Below, piece after piece: positions 1 through 8,060 of a DNA stretch of 64,000 bases. Source of the stretch: Kuafuiihalomonas sp039024635 (GTDB lineage Bacteria > Myxococcota > Kuafuiibacteriia > Kuafuiibacteriales > Kuafuiibacteriaceae); the NCBI GenBank assembly GCA_039024635.1, contig JBCCQA010000003.1, forward strand, positions 221,172 to 285,171, written 5' to 3'. Position numbers and translations under genes: made by a program. The notes beneath the pieces are model-generated. The model saw nothing but the letters and a program-made list of their open reading frames with translations. It did no database searches and was not told the origin of the DNA. Numbering within the stretch: the first letter of the stretch is position 1; every line of letters begins with the position of its first letter.

Positions 1-1250
1 GTGTCCTCGACCTCGAAGCGCAGGCCCGAGGGCATCCGCTCGACCCTGAGCTCGACCGAGCCTTCGTCGGTGAACTTCACCGCGTTTCCTACCAGATTCA
101 TGAGGATCTGCTTGATGCGCACCACGTCGCCCCTGAACGAGGCCGACTGCGCCAGGCCCTTGCTACGCAGAGCGATCCCCTTCCGGCTGGCCTGCATGGA
201 GAAGGTGCCGATGACCACGTCGATGGCTTCTTGAAGATCGAAAGGCGTGTCATCGATCCGAAGCCGATTCGCCTCGATCTTGCTCAGGTCGAGGACGTCG
301 TTGAGGAGGGCCTGGAGGTGCTGACCTGCCCCACGGGCGGCATCGACGTAGTCCCTTTGCTCGGTGCTGAGCTCCGTCTCTAGAAGAAGGTCGGTCATGC
401 CGATGACGCCGTTGAGGGGCGTCCGGATCTCGTGGCTCATGTTGGCCAGAAAGTCGGACTTGGAAGTCGCTGCCCGTTCCGCCGTCTCGATGGCGCGACG
501 GAGAGTGATCTCCATCTTCTTTTGCTTGGTGATGTCGGTCAGCACGCCGAACACCGCCACGACTTCGCCATCGGCTCCGAGCCCCGGCTGTCCGGACACC
601 CGAACGAAGCGAAGCTCGCCTGGGCTCGGCACCAAGCGAGCCTCGAACTCGAAGCTCTCCTTCTCCTCGAGAGCTTTGCGAACCGCTTCGCGCACCCGAG
701 GCCTATCAGCAACGTGGTACAACCGTATCGCTTCTTCGACCTGGGGCTTGTGGGACGCGGGGTCCCTGCCGTGGATGGCGTAGACCTGTTTGGACCAGGT
801 GACGCTGGTGGGTCCCTGTTCTGGATCGACCTCGAAGTGCCAGTGCCCCACACCGGCGAGCCGCTCGACCATGGACAGGGTGCGCACCCATCGCTGGAGG
901 CTACGCAGCGTCTCGTTGGATTCGGACACGTCCCGAGCTACGGCGAGGACCACGTTGCCCCGGCCCGCGGCGTCCCACTCCATCCAGACCCACGCACCAC
1001 TCTTGCTGCGAATCCGACTTCCAAAGCTCTCGATACTCCCATGCGAGAGGGCCATCTCGATGGCGTCTCGGGTCGACTCTTGGTCATCGGGATGGATGAA
1101 GTCCAGAACCGGAGCCCCCTCCATCTCACCGGGCGTCCAGCCCAGCCTGGTCTCCCAAGCGCCCGCGATTCGGTCCAGGCATCCTTGGTGAATTCGACAG
1201 AAGAGGTCCCTCGACAGTTCGAGGAATTCGCTGGTCGGGTCGGTCCCCAC
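1..1250 (-). CDS. PAS-domain sensor histidine kinase (C-terminus beyond the window)
   Basis: Reading the minus strand from 1250 gives an open frame to the window edge. The N-terminal half holds a PAS fold (around FIHPDDQESTRDAIEMAL) followed by a second PAS/PAC-like segment ending GVLTDITKQKKMEITLRRAI. The HisKA box is ANMSHEIRTPLNGVIG and the ATPase N box is QILMNLVGNAVKFTDEG, so this is a classical two-component kinase that autophosphorylates on the His of SHEIRTP. The rest of the ATPase domain, and any receiver, lies off the left edge. I see no membrane segment, which suggests a soluble sensor. A GTG at 1250 follows a G-rich run; it lies 58 bases after the stop of the TonB-like gene, in the same frame, so the two may be cotranscribed. 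The signal sensed is unknown. Confidence 0.88.
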   Translation of the reverse strand, partial: MGTDPTSEFLELSRDLFCRIHQGCLDRIAGAWETRLGWTPGEMEGAPVLDFIHPDDQESTRDAIEMALSHGSIESFGSRIRSKSGAWVWMEWDAAGRGNVVLAVARDVSESNETLRSLQRWVRTLSMVERLAGVGHWHFEVDPEQGPTSVTWSKQVYAIHGRDPASHKPQVEEAIRLYHVADRPRVREAVRKALEEKESFEFEARLVPSPGELRFVRVSGQPGLGADGEVVAVFGVLTDITKQKKMEITLRRAIETAERAATSKSDFLANMSHEIRTPLNGVIGMTDLLLETELSTEQRDYVDAARGAGQHLQALLNDVLDLSKIEANRLRIDDTPFDLQEAIDVVIGTFSMQASRKGIALRSKGLAQSASFRGDVVRIKQILMNLVGNAVKFTDEGSVELRVERMPSGLRFEVED

Positions 1251-1307
1251 ACCGATCCCATCGGACCCCCCGGCCCGTTGGAGAGCCCATTCTCGGGAAG
1301 AAACGCC

Positions 1308-2585
1308 TCAGAACCCAAACGGGCCCGAACGGGGCGGGACGAGAACGAATTGGAAGTTGAAGCGAATGCTGCCGTCGGACTCGACGATGCCATCGGGAGG
1401 GTTGGGGAAGGGCTCGGCCTGGCGCATGGCTTGAATCGCCGCGTCATCTAGGTACCGGATACCGCTTGAGCGTGAAACCCTGACGTCGTCGAGGGCGCCC
1501 GCCCGATTCAAAGTGATGGTGAGCAGAGTCACGCGATTCTGACTGCCCACCGATCGGGCGGTGGGGTCTCGGCGTCGAAACTCCCGACGGACGTTGTCGC
1601 TCCAGAAGTTCTGCACCGAGTCCTTCACCCGAATGAAGAAGGTCGCGTACTTGAACTCTTTGGTGTTGAGGTAGGTGCCATCCCCTTCGGGCACGTCTTC
1701 GACGTAGTCCATGGACGGGGAACCCGAGATCCGGGCCACGGTGCCCAGGTTGGGCTGAAGAGCCTCCAGGCTGGGCAGAGAGCGCTTGCCCGCGGCCCGA
1801 CCTCCTGCTTCGCCTGAACCCGAGCCGTCGATCGCGCCTGGCTGAAAGTCGAAGCGCTCGCCGGTGCCGTCGAGAGCCTCGGAGCCAGTCCGGTTGCGGA
1901 TGGTCTGCTTGAATCCGGGCAGGTCGGAGAGGCGGAGCTTCACGTCGTCTCGGCGCTGAAGGTCAGGAATCTCGAGCCGAAACTGCCGCTCGCCTTCACC
2001 TTCGCCTTCCGACTCGCCTCGACCTCCGCCCCGCTCGGCCTCGCCGCCCTCCTCTCCTTCTACCGTCAGTCCCAGGGTCTTCTGGGCCTCGGGCCGCGTA
2101 GGCGGCGCTGGCTTGTCTTGGAGCTCGTTCGTGCGGCGCTGCTTGGTTGGGTCCCGACGGTCCAGGCGGGCAACCGACTCCCGTTCCACCCGGGAGTTGT
2201 GCTCGCCCGCGAAGCGCGCGTCGGGGTCGGGGGCGTCGTCCTTGGTCGCGGGTACGTCGACGATCTGGCCGACAGGCTGCTCCCGCCGAGGATCCGGCCG
2301 GTCCGGCTCTTCGGCTTCGGGGAGCCGGGGCGCCTCAGGGGCGGGATTGGCGCGCTGGCGAGCCGCTCGTCGGGCAGCAGCCTTGGCTTGCTGGATGGAG
2401 GCTTGCCAAGCCTGGGGAGAGAGCCGAACGACATCGACCGGTCCCGCGGCCGCAGCGCCGGTCGGCGCCATGGCCTGGACGACGAACTCCCGGACCGGTA
2501 CCCACAAAGCGGCGTGAATGAGCGCCGATAGAAAGAGAGCGCCGACGAGAACGCGAGCGCCCCATTGGTGCCTTCGTCGTCGCAT
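1308..2585 (-). CDS. TonB-family protein
   Basis: The product is about 425 aa. It has a basic N-terminus and one membrane anchor (VLVGALFLSALIHAALWVPV), then a long Pro/Arg/Glu-rich and Gly/Glu-rich periplasmic linker. It ends in a TonB C-terminal domain: TLLTITLNRAGALDDVRVSR, then YLDDAAIQAMRQAEPFPNPP. TonB proteins pass inner-membrane proton-motive energy to outer-membrane partners. No ExbB or ExbD is adjacent, so the energy partner must be elsewhere. I chose the Met before RRRRHQW (2585); a start eight codons upstream at 2609 is possible. The kinase gene follows on the same strand. Many myxobacteria carry several TonB-like proteins of unknown partner, so the substrate cannot be inferred. 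Confidence 0.85.
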   Translation of the reverse strand: MRRRRHQWGARVLVGALFLSALIHAALWVPVREFVVQAMAPTGAAAAGPVDVVRLSPQAWQASIQQAKAAARRAARQRANPAPEAPRLPEAEEPDRPDPRREQPVGQIVDVPATKDDAPDPDARFAGEHNSRVERESVARLDRRDPTKQRRTNELQDKPAPPTRPEAQKTLGLTVEGEEGGEAERGGGRGESEGEGEGERQFRLEIPDLQRRDDVKLRLSDLPGFKQTIRNRTGSEALDGTGERFDFQPGAIDGSGSGEAGGRAAGKRSLPSLEALQPNLGTVARISGSPSMDYVEDVPEGDGTYLNTKEFKYATFFIRVKDSVQNFWSDNVRREFRRRDPTARSVGSQNRVTLLTITLNRAGALDDVRVSRSSGIRYLDDAAIQAMRQAEPFPNPPDGIVESDGSIRFNFQFVLVPPRSGPFGF

Positions 2586-2735
2586 CCCCCAGCCTCCCAG
2601 AGGTAGCACCGAGGCGGTCCTACAGACAATTGATCGCGACCCTTGCTGTACCGGCGCAACCCCTTGGCTTCTCTTGAGATTCGGACTCTAAGGCCCCGTG
2701 GTGGATCAGGGCTTTTGCCCGAATGGCGGCCATTG

Positions 2736-2764
2736 TTGACAGGCCCGCCGGGGATCTCTAGGTT
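2736..2764 (+). promoter_or_regulatory. sigma70-like promoter for rplC
   Basis: A perfect -35 hexamer TTGACA (2736-2741) and a -10-like TAGGTT (2759-2764) are separated by 17 bp, 50 bp upstream of the rplC start codon. This gives the isolated rplC-rlmE unit its own housekeeping promoter. Called by eye from consensus only. Confidence 0.6.
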
Positions 2765-2814
2765 CCCGCGTCTCGCGCGAGGGCAACAGCCCGACGCGCT
2801 GCGAGGACAGAGCC

Positions 2815-3483
2815 ATGAACCGGATGGGATTGATCGGCAAGAAGGTGGGCGTGACCCAGATTTTCCAGGATGGCGCCCGGATTCCGGTCACCGTGGTCGA
2901 GCTTGGGCCGAACGTCGTGGTCCAGAAGAAGACCGAGCACACGAAGGACGCCTACTCCGCCGTGCAGCTCGGCTACGACGAAGTCGAGCATCGCAAGGTC
3001 AACAAGCCGATGCAGGGCCATTTCGGGAAGGCCGACGTCAAGCCGGTCCGCATTCTTCGGGAGTTCCGGATCCCGACGGACGAGGTTGAAGCTCTCGAGG
3101 TAGGTCAGAACGTGGCCGCCGACATCTTTCAGGAAAACGAGATCGTGGACGTCACCGGCACCAGCAAGGGCAAGGGCTTTCAGGGTGTCGTGCGCCGCTA
3201 CGGCATGAAGGGCGCCAAGCAGGCCACCCACGGCACCCACGAGCAGTTCCGCCATGTGGGCTCCATCGGTTGCCGCACGACGCCCGGCGAGGTGCACAAG
3301 GGCAAGCGACTGCCCGGGCACATGGGTGATCGAACCGTCACCACCCAGAACGTGCGCATCGTGAAGATCGACCTCGAGAACAACCGGGTGCTCGTGCGAG
3401 GTGCCGTCCCCGGTGCCAAGAACAGCTACGTGGTCATCCGGAAGTCGGCCAAGAAGACCGGCAAGATCTACCAGGCCGCCTGA
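2815..3483 (+). CDS. rplC: 50S ribosomal protein L3
   Basis: This 222-aa protein matches bacterial L3 over its full length (usual length about 205-220). It opens MGLIGKKVGVTQIFQDG and contains the conserved central GTSKGKGFQGVVRRYGMKG and the basic GHMGDRTVTTQNVRIVKID. L3 is an early-assembly protein near the peptidyl transferase centre. Normally rplC is the second gene of the S10 operon, followed by rplD, rplW and rplB. Here none of those are nearby: the gene has its own promoter-like sequence and is followed by rlmE. It is either a relocated rplC or a second copy; the window cannot tell which. Confidence 0.97.
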   Translation: MNRMGLIGKKVGVTQIFQDGARIPVTVVELGPNVVVQKKTEHTKDAYSAVQLGYDEVEHRKVNKPMQGHFGKADVKPVRILREFRIPTDEVEALEVGQNVAADIFQENEIVDVTGTSKGKGFQGVVRRYGMKGAKQATHGTHEQFRHVGSIGCRTTPGEVHKGKRLPGHMGDRTVTTQNVRIVKIDLENNRVLVRGAVPGAKNSYVVIRKSAKKTGKIYQAA

Positions 3484-3506
3484 GTCGGTCGGGGGCGGCG
3501 TCCGCC

Positions 3507-4190
3507 ATGCCCCGCTACAACAAGCAAGACCGCTTTCATCAGCGGGCCAAAGACGAGCAGTACGCGGCCCGCTCCGTCTACAAGCTAGAAGAAATCGACC
3601 GTCGGTACGACGTCATCGGGCGCGGCGACAAGATCGTGGACGTGGGATGCGCGCCCGGCTCCTGGCTTCAGTACCTGGCCCGGGCGGTCGGCAAGAAAGG
3701 CTGCGTGGTGGGCTACGATTTGGAACCGGTGACCGTGAACGCGGGCTCCAACGTCCGGGCCTTCGAAGCCAACATCGAGGAACTCGACCCGGAGCGCGTG
3801 CTCCGCGAGCTGGCCGAACTATCGGCTGAGCTTCGCAAGAAGCCAGCGCCTGCTTCGGTACCGCCATCCTTCGGGGCCCACGTCTTCGTCAGCGACATGG
3901 CGCCCAAGCTCAGCGGGGTGCGAGACGCAGACCAGGCAAAGCAAGCGGAGCTCGTGGGGACGGCCCTGGATCTAGCCCTCGCCGTCCTCCTGGAGGGCGG
4001 CCATTTCGTGGCCAAGATGTTTCAAGGCCGAGACACCGACCCGCTCCTGGACCGAGCCAAACACGCCTTCGAAAAGGTCCGCTTCATCAAGCCAGAGGCC
4101 ACCCGCGAAGGTAGCCGAGAGGTCTTCATCGTAGCCTTGGGTCTCAAGGCACGAATCCAAAGCCCGGAGAGACCCACTCGGTCCGAGTAA
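3507..4190 (+). CDS. rlmE: 23S rRNA 2'-O-ribose methyltransferase RlmE (FtsJ family)
   Basis: A 227-aa Rossmann methyltransferase that would 2'-O-methylate the A-loop uridine of 23S rRNA (U2552 in E. coli) using S-adenosylmethionine. The N-terminus shows RSVYKLEEIDRRYDVI, the SAM-binding motif VDVGCAPGSWLQYLA, the catalytic-Asp segment VSDMAPKLSG, the Lys segment HFVAKMFQG and a Glu in SREVFIVALG, consistent with the K-D-K-E tetrad. It begins 23 bases after rplC, so the two probably form one transcript: a ribosomal protein plus an rRNA modification enzyme. A short insertion rich in Lys/Pro/Ala (KKPAPASVPP) precedes the VSDMAP segment. Confidence 0.95.
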   Translation: MPRYNKQDRFHQRAKDEQYAARSVYKLEEIDRRYDVIGRGDKIVDVGCAPGSWLQYLARAVGKKGCVVGYDLEPVTVNAGSNVRAFEANIEELDPERVLRELAELSAELRKKPAPASVPPSFGAHVFVSDMAPKLSGVRDADQAKQAELVGTALDLALAVLLEGGHFVAKMFQGRDTDPLLDRAKHAFEKVRFIKPEATREGSREVFIVALGLKARIQSPERPTRSE

Positions 4191-4246
4191 AAGCCCCCCG
4201 TCTTCTGGGTGGCTTCCGACGGACAAAGCCTGCGGGCGTCAGGGGC

Positions 4247-5509
4247 TCAGCGGTCGCACTCGCCGCCGATCATGTTGAGGGAACCGAACGTCGGGACCAC
4301 GTCGGCAATCATGGTGCCCTCGATGATCATGGGCATGGAGGAGGTGATGGGGAAGCAGGGGGGACGTACGCGGACCTTCCAAGGCTTTCCGCCTCCGTCG
4401 GAGACCAAGTAGAAGCCGAGTTCGCCATTGGCGCCTTCCTGGTAGGCGTAGGCTTCGCCTTCCGGCACCTGGATGCCGTCGATGATGATCTTGAAGTGAT
4501 TCATCAACTCCTCGATCGCGGTGTGGACCTTGTCCTTCGCGGGCAGGGCGAGCCGGCTGTCTTTGGTGATGAGATCGGGTTCGGTCTGCTTCATCTGGTC
4601 CAGGCACTGCAGGATGATGCGCCGGGATTCTTTGATCTCGTGCATTCGGACCAAGTACCGGTCGTAGTTGTCGCCGTTCTCTCCGATGGGGACATCGAAG
4701 CTGACCCGGCCGTAGGCATCGTAGGGCGCAGCGCGACGAACGTCGTACGCGATGCCGGTGCTCCGAAGGCAGGGACCGGTCCAGCCCCAGTCGATGGCGT
4801 CCTGAGCCTTCATGGCCCCCACGCCCTTCATTCGCTGGAGGAAGATCTGGTTGTCGTTGAGAAGAACCTCGACGTCGCTCATCAGCTTCACGACCCGGTC
4901 CATTCGCTTGCGTAGCCGCTCCTCGTAGCCTTCGGGGAGGTCGGCGACAACCCCGCCGATGCGGGTATAGCTCACGGTTAGGCGAGCGCCGGTCAGCTCT
5001 TCGACTGCGTCCCATAGAATGTCGCGAGCTTCGATCAGATAGAGCATGCCGGTGAAGGCACCGAGCTCCATGGTCCCCGCCCCGACACATGTGCAGTGGT
5101 CGGACATTCGCGACAGTTCCGCCGCTATGGTTCGCAGGTACTTGGCCCGCTCCGGAATATCGATGTCGAAGAGCTTCTCGACCGCGGCCGCGTAGCAGTT
5201 GTTGTTGATGAGGGGCGAGACGTAGTTCAGTCGGTCCGTATACGGGAAGACCATCGTCCACGTCGCCGCCTCGCAGGACTTCTCGAATCCTCGGTGGAGG
5301 TAGCCGGGCTCGACGTCCATCCGCTCGATGGTCTCGCCGTCCATGATGACCCGCATCTTTATCGTGCCGTGCATTGCGGGATGAGACGGGCCCATGTCCA
5401 AGCTCATCTTGCTCGAGCCGGGCGGCGGCTCGGGCACCGGCCCGAGCTTGGGGAGGGGGGAGCGCTCTTCCCGGGGAACAGAAATTCCTCGGCGTACAGG
5501 TGCGTCCAT
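4247..5509 (-). CDS. nuoD: NADH-quinone oxidoreductase subunit D (49-kDa subunit)
   Basis: This 420-aa protein is the NuoD subunit of respiratory complex I, which lines the quinone-binding chamber with NuoB. Diagnostic segments are MGPSHPAMHGTIKMRV, DVEPGYLHRGFEKSCEAATW, RLNYVSPLINNNCYA, the AELSRMSDHC helix and the C-terminal VPTFGSLNMIGGECDR. The N-terminal 35 residues are Pro-rich. No other nuo gene is visible; complex I genes are normally clustered, so nuoD here is detached from nuoB and nuoC. It lies 44 bases downstream of ybeY on the same strand. The region after LSRMSDHC is more divergent from E. coli than the ends. Confidence 0.95.
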   Translation of the reverse strand: MDAPVRRGISVPREERSPLPKLGPVPEPPPGSSKMSLDMGPSHPAMHGTIKMRVIMDGETIERMDVEPGYLHRGFEKSCEAATWTMVFPYTDRLNYVSPLINNNCYAAAVEKLFDIDIPERAKYLRTIAAELSRMSDHCTCVGAGTMELGAFTGMLYLIEARDILWDAVEELTGARLTVSYTRIGGVVADLPEGYEERLRKRMDRVVKLMSDVEVLLNDNQIFLQRMKGVGAMKAQDAIDWGWTGPCLRSTGIAYDVRRAAPYDAYGRVSFDVPIGENGDNYDRYLVRMHEIKESRRIILQCLDQMKQTEPDLITKDSRLALPAKDKVHTAIEELMNHFKIIIDGIQVPEGEAYAYQEGANGELGFYLVSDGGGKPWKVRVRPPCFPITSSMPMIIEGTMIADVVPTFGSLNMIGGECDR

Positions 5510-5553
5510 TTCCCCGGCAGTCTGTCAGAGGGACCCGGGGAGTCAATTGGTCC

Positions 5554-6042
5554 TCACGGTCGCAAGAGGCGTAGACCCCGCCGAATGGCCCTGGTTCGGG
5601 CGCGCATCCGCCTGGCGGCCTCCGGTTCGTGGTGATCATAGCCAAGGAGATGGAGCGTGCCGTGAACGACCAAGAGCTCGAGCTCGGCATCCAGGCTTAC
5701 CCCTCTGGAGCGCGCCTGTACCGTGGCCCGCTCGACGCTGACGATCACGTCACCGACATGATCGACGGCCACCGGAAAGGGATCCTCGTTGGGAAAGGCC
5801 AGGACGTCGGTCGGCTTGTCCAGGCCCCGAAACTCAGCGTTAAGGCCTCGGATTTCGCGGTCGTCCGTCAAGAGCAGCGCCATCTCCGATCCCGCTCGCC
5901 CTTCGGAAGCCAACACGTGGGAAGCGGCCTGCTTCGCGTGCCGTCCACTTCCCCCTCGAGCGCCTTTTCGTCGACGGCGTACGAGCGTGATCCCTGAGTC
6001 TTCTGGACGGGCAGGGGTCGATTTGGGAGATTCCGCCGTCAT
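5554..6042 (-). CDS. ybeY: Endoribonuclease / rRNA maturation factor YbeY
   Basis: The product is about 162 aa and contains the UPF0054 zinc signature HGTLHLLGYDHHEP, preceded by LNAEFRGLDKPTDVLAFP and the strand GDVIVSVE. YbeY is a single-strand endoribonuclease acting in 16S rRNA 3'-end maturation and ribosome quality control. An ATG at 6042 gives MTAESPKST and a normal-sized protein; an upstream TTG at 6081 would extend it into the divergent speA coding region. The chosen ATG shares the tetranucleotide CATG (6040-6043) with the speA start codon, so the two divergent start codons overlap. The ribosome-binding site is weak. nuoD follows on the same strand. Confidence 0.92.
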   Translation of the reverse strand: MTAESPKSTPARPEDSGITLVRRRRKGARGGSGRHAKQAASHVLASEGRAGSEMALLLTDDREIRGLNAEFRGLDKPTDVLAFPNEDPFPVAVDHVGDVIVSVERATVQARSRGVSLDAELELLVVHGTLHLLGYDHHEPEAARRMRARTRAIRRGLRLLRP

Positions 6043-8005
6043 GACTTCGTGGACCACTCGGGACGCAGCCGAACTGTACAACGTCAGCGGCTGGGGGAAC
6101 GGCTACTTCGACGTCAGCCCGGAAGGCCACGTCGTCCTGACCGAAGGCGCCACCCGAGGCCGTCCGCTGGACATGAAGAAGCTCGTCGACGACCTGATTC
6201 GACGGGGTCTGTCCATGCCCTTCCTGCTCCGTTTCTCGGACATTCTCAGCCGTCGCATCGAAGAGATCCACAATGCCTTCCAGGAGAAGATCGACGAGTA
6301 CGACTACCAGTCGAACTACAAGCTGGTGATGCCCATCAAGGTCAACCAGCAGCGCCACGTAGTCGAAGAGGTGCTGGAGTTCGGCCGCGCCTTCGGCGTG
6401 GGCCTGGAGGCCGGTAGCAAGCCCGAGCTCCTGGTCGCTATCGCCCTCATGGGCGCCAGGGAGGGCGTCATCGTCTGCAACGGCTACAAGGATCCGGCCT
6501 ACGTCGAGACCGCCCTTCTGGCCCAGCACTTGGGCGTCAAGACGCTCATCATCATCGACCGCTACGAGGAGCTGGCGGGCATCATCCAGATCGCCAAACG
6601 GCTGGGCGTCCCGCCCAACATCGGCGTCCGGGCCAAACTAGGAACGAAAGGAAGTGGCCGCTGGGCCGAGTCAGGGGGCGACCGTTCCAAGTTCGGCCTC
6701 ACGGCCGGCGAGCTGGTCCGAGCCGTCCGAATGCTCGAGGCCGAAGACATGCTGGACCGCCTCAAGTGCCTGCACTTCCACATCGGCTCTCAGATCACCT
6801 CCATCCGAGCGGTCAAAGACGCGCTCAACGAGGCCACACGGATCTTCATCGACCTCTACAAACTCGGCGCACCTCTCGACTACATCGACGTTGGGGGCGG
6901 CCTCGCGGTCGACTACGACGGCTCGAAGACCAACTTCCACGCTTCCAAGAATTACTCGCTGGAGGAGTATGCGGCCGACGTCGTCTACACCCTCCGAACA
7001 GCTCTCAGCGAAGCCGACGTACCCCATCCGACCATCATCTCGGAGTCGGGCAGGGCCCTGGTCGCCCACCACTCGGTGTTGGTCTTCGACGTGCTCGGTC
7101 ACAGCGAAGAGACGACCCAAATGCCGCCCCAGAGCGAAGGAGAGGAGGAGCACCAGCTGGTCGAGGAACTGCGAGAAGTCGCCACCACGGTCAATCGCAA
7201 GAACTTCCAGGAGGCCTACCACGACGCCGTCCAACTCAAGGACGACGCGCTGTCGCTCTACCGTCACGGTATCCTCGATCTCGAAGATCGGGCGGTGGTC
7301 GAGCAGCTCTTCTGGGCCACTGCGCGAAAGATCCGACGAATCGTTCGAGAGCTCGACTACGTGCCTGAAGACGTCGAGTCCCTAGAGCGACAGCTTGCGG
7401 AGACCTACTACTGCAACTTCTCCCTATTTCAGTCCCTGCCCGACTCCTGGGCCGTGAAGGCGCTGTTCCCCGTCATGCCTCTCCATCGACTGGACGAACG
7501 GCCGGCCAAACGAGGCATCCTGGCCGACCTCACCTGCGACAGCGACGGCAAGATCGACCAGTTCATTGGTCTGCATGACGTCAAAGAGACGCTCGAGCTC
7601 CACGCATTGGATCGGGACGAGCCCTACGTGCTGGGTATCTTCCTCATCGGCGCCTACCAGGAAATCCTGGGCGATCTGCACAATCTGTTCGGGGACGTGA
7701 ACGCGGTTCATGTGTCGAGCAGCGAGGGCGGCTACAAGATCAAGCATGTGGTCGAAGGCGACCGAGTGAAGGACGTTCTCTCCTACGTCTCGTACGATCA
7801 GCGAGCACTCATGGAGCGACTCCGGGAGGCCATCGAACAGGCCTTGGCCCGAGGCACGATGAGCTTCGAGCAGGGGGCGTCCCTCCTGAAGCACTACGAG
7901 GCCGGCCTGGACGGGTACACCTACCTGCAGAATCGGGAGTACTCGGAGCGGCTGCTGAGCACCATCGTCCCCGCCCCCACCCTGGAACTGGTCGGGCGGC
8001 GCTGA
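6041..8005 (+). CDS. speA: Biosynthetic arginine decarboxylase
   Basis: This 654-aa PLP-dependent enzyme of the alanine-racemase fold converts arginine to agmatine, the first step of the agmatine route to putrescine. The N-terminus (TRDAAELYNVSGWGNGYFDV) aligns with the start of SpeA, fixing the ATG at 6041, with a GGGAGA ribosome-binding site 10 bases upstream. The PLP lysine lies in YKLVMPIKVNQQRHVVEEV, followed by GLEAGSKPELLVAIAL. The second active-site half includes ADLTCDSDGKIDQFI and LFLIGAYQE-like residues. No agmatinase or agmatine deiminase gene is nearby. pcnB follows after 55 bases on the same strand. The start codon overlaps that of divergent ybeY. Confidence 0.96.
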   Translation: MTSWTTRDAAELYNVSGWGNGYFDVSPEGHVVLTEGATRGRPLDMKKLVDDLIRRGLSMPFLLRFSDILSRRIEEIHNAFQEKIDEYDYQSNYKLVMPIKVNQQRHVVEEVLEFGRAFGVGLEAGSKPELLVAIALMGAREGVIVCNGYKDPAYVETALLAQHLGVKTLIIIDRYEELAGIIQIAKRLGVPPNIGVRAKLGTKGSGRWAESGGDRSKFGLTAGELVRAVRMLEAEDMLDRLKCLHFHIGSQITSIRAVKDALNEATRIFIDLYKLGAPLDYIDVGGGLAVDYDGSKTNFHASKNYSLEEYAADVVYTLRTALSEADVPHPTIISESGRALVAHHSVLVFDVLGHSEETTQMPPQSEGEEEHQLVEELREVATTVNRKNFQEAYHDAVQLKDDALSLYRHGILDLEDRAVVEQLFWATARKIRRIVRELDYVPEDVESLERQLAETYYCNFSLFQSLPDSWAVKALFPVMPLHRLDERPAKRGILADLTCDSDGKIDQFIGLHDVKETLELHALDRDEPYVLGIFLIGAYQEILGDLHNLFGDVNAVHVSSSEGGYKIKHVVEGDRVKDVLSYVSYDQRALMERLREAIEQALARGTMSFEQGASLLKHYEAGLDGYTYLQNREYSERLLSTIVPAPTLELVGRR

Positions 8006-8060
8006 GCGCTTTCCGATTGTCGAGGATCGATGGGCCTGGTACCGCAGCTGGGACAGACCC

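Noticed and set aside
432..1451. A 339-residue open frame on the plus strand
   Set aside because: It is antisense to the histidine kinase, whose HisKA and N-box motifs are clear on the minus strand; codon bias of GC-rich DNA opens the opposite frame.
4191..4246. A possible terminator between rlmE and nuoD
   Set aside because: AGCC and GGCT can pair with a bulge, but the stem is imperfect and there is no T tract.
4239..5690. A 483-residue minus-strand frame overlapping nuoD in another frame
   Set aside because: It is Arg/Pro/His-rich without any fold, while the NuoD frame has full family motifs.
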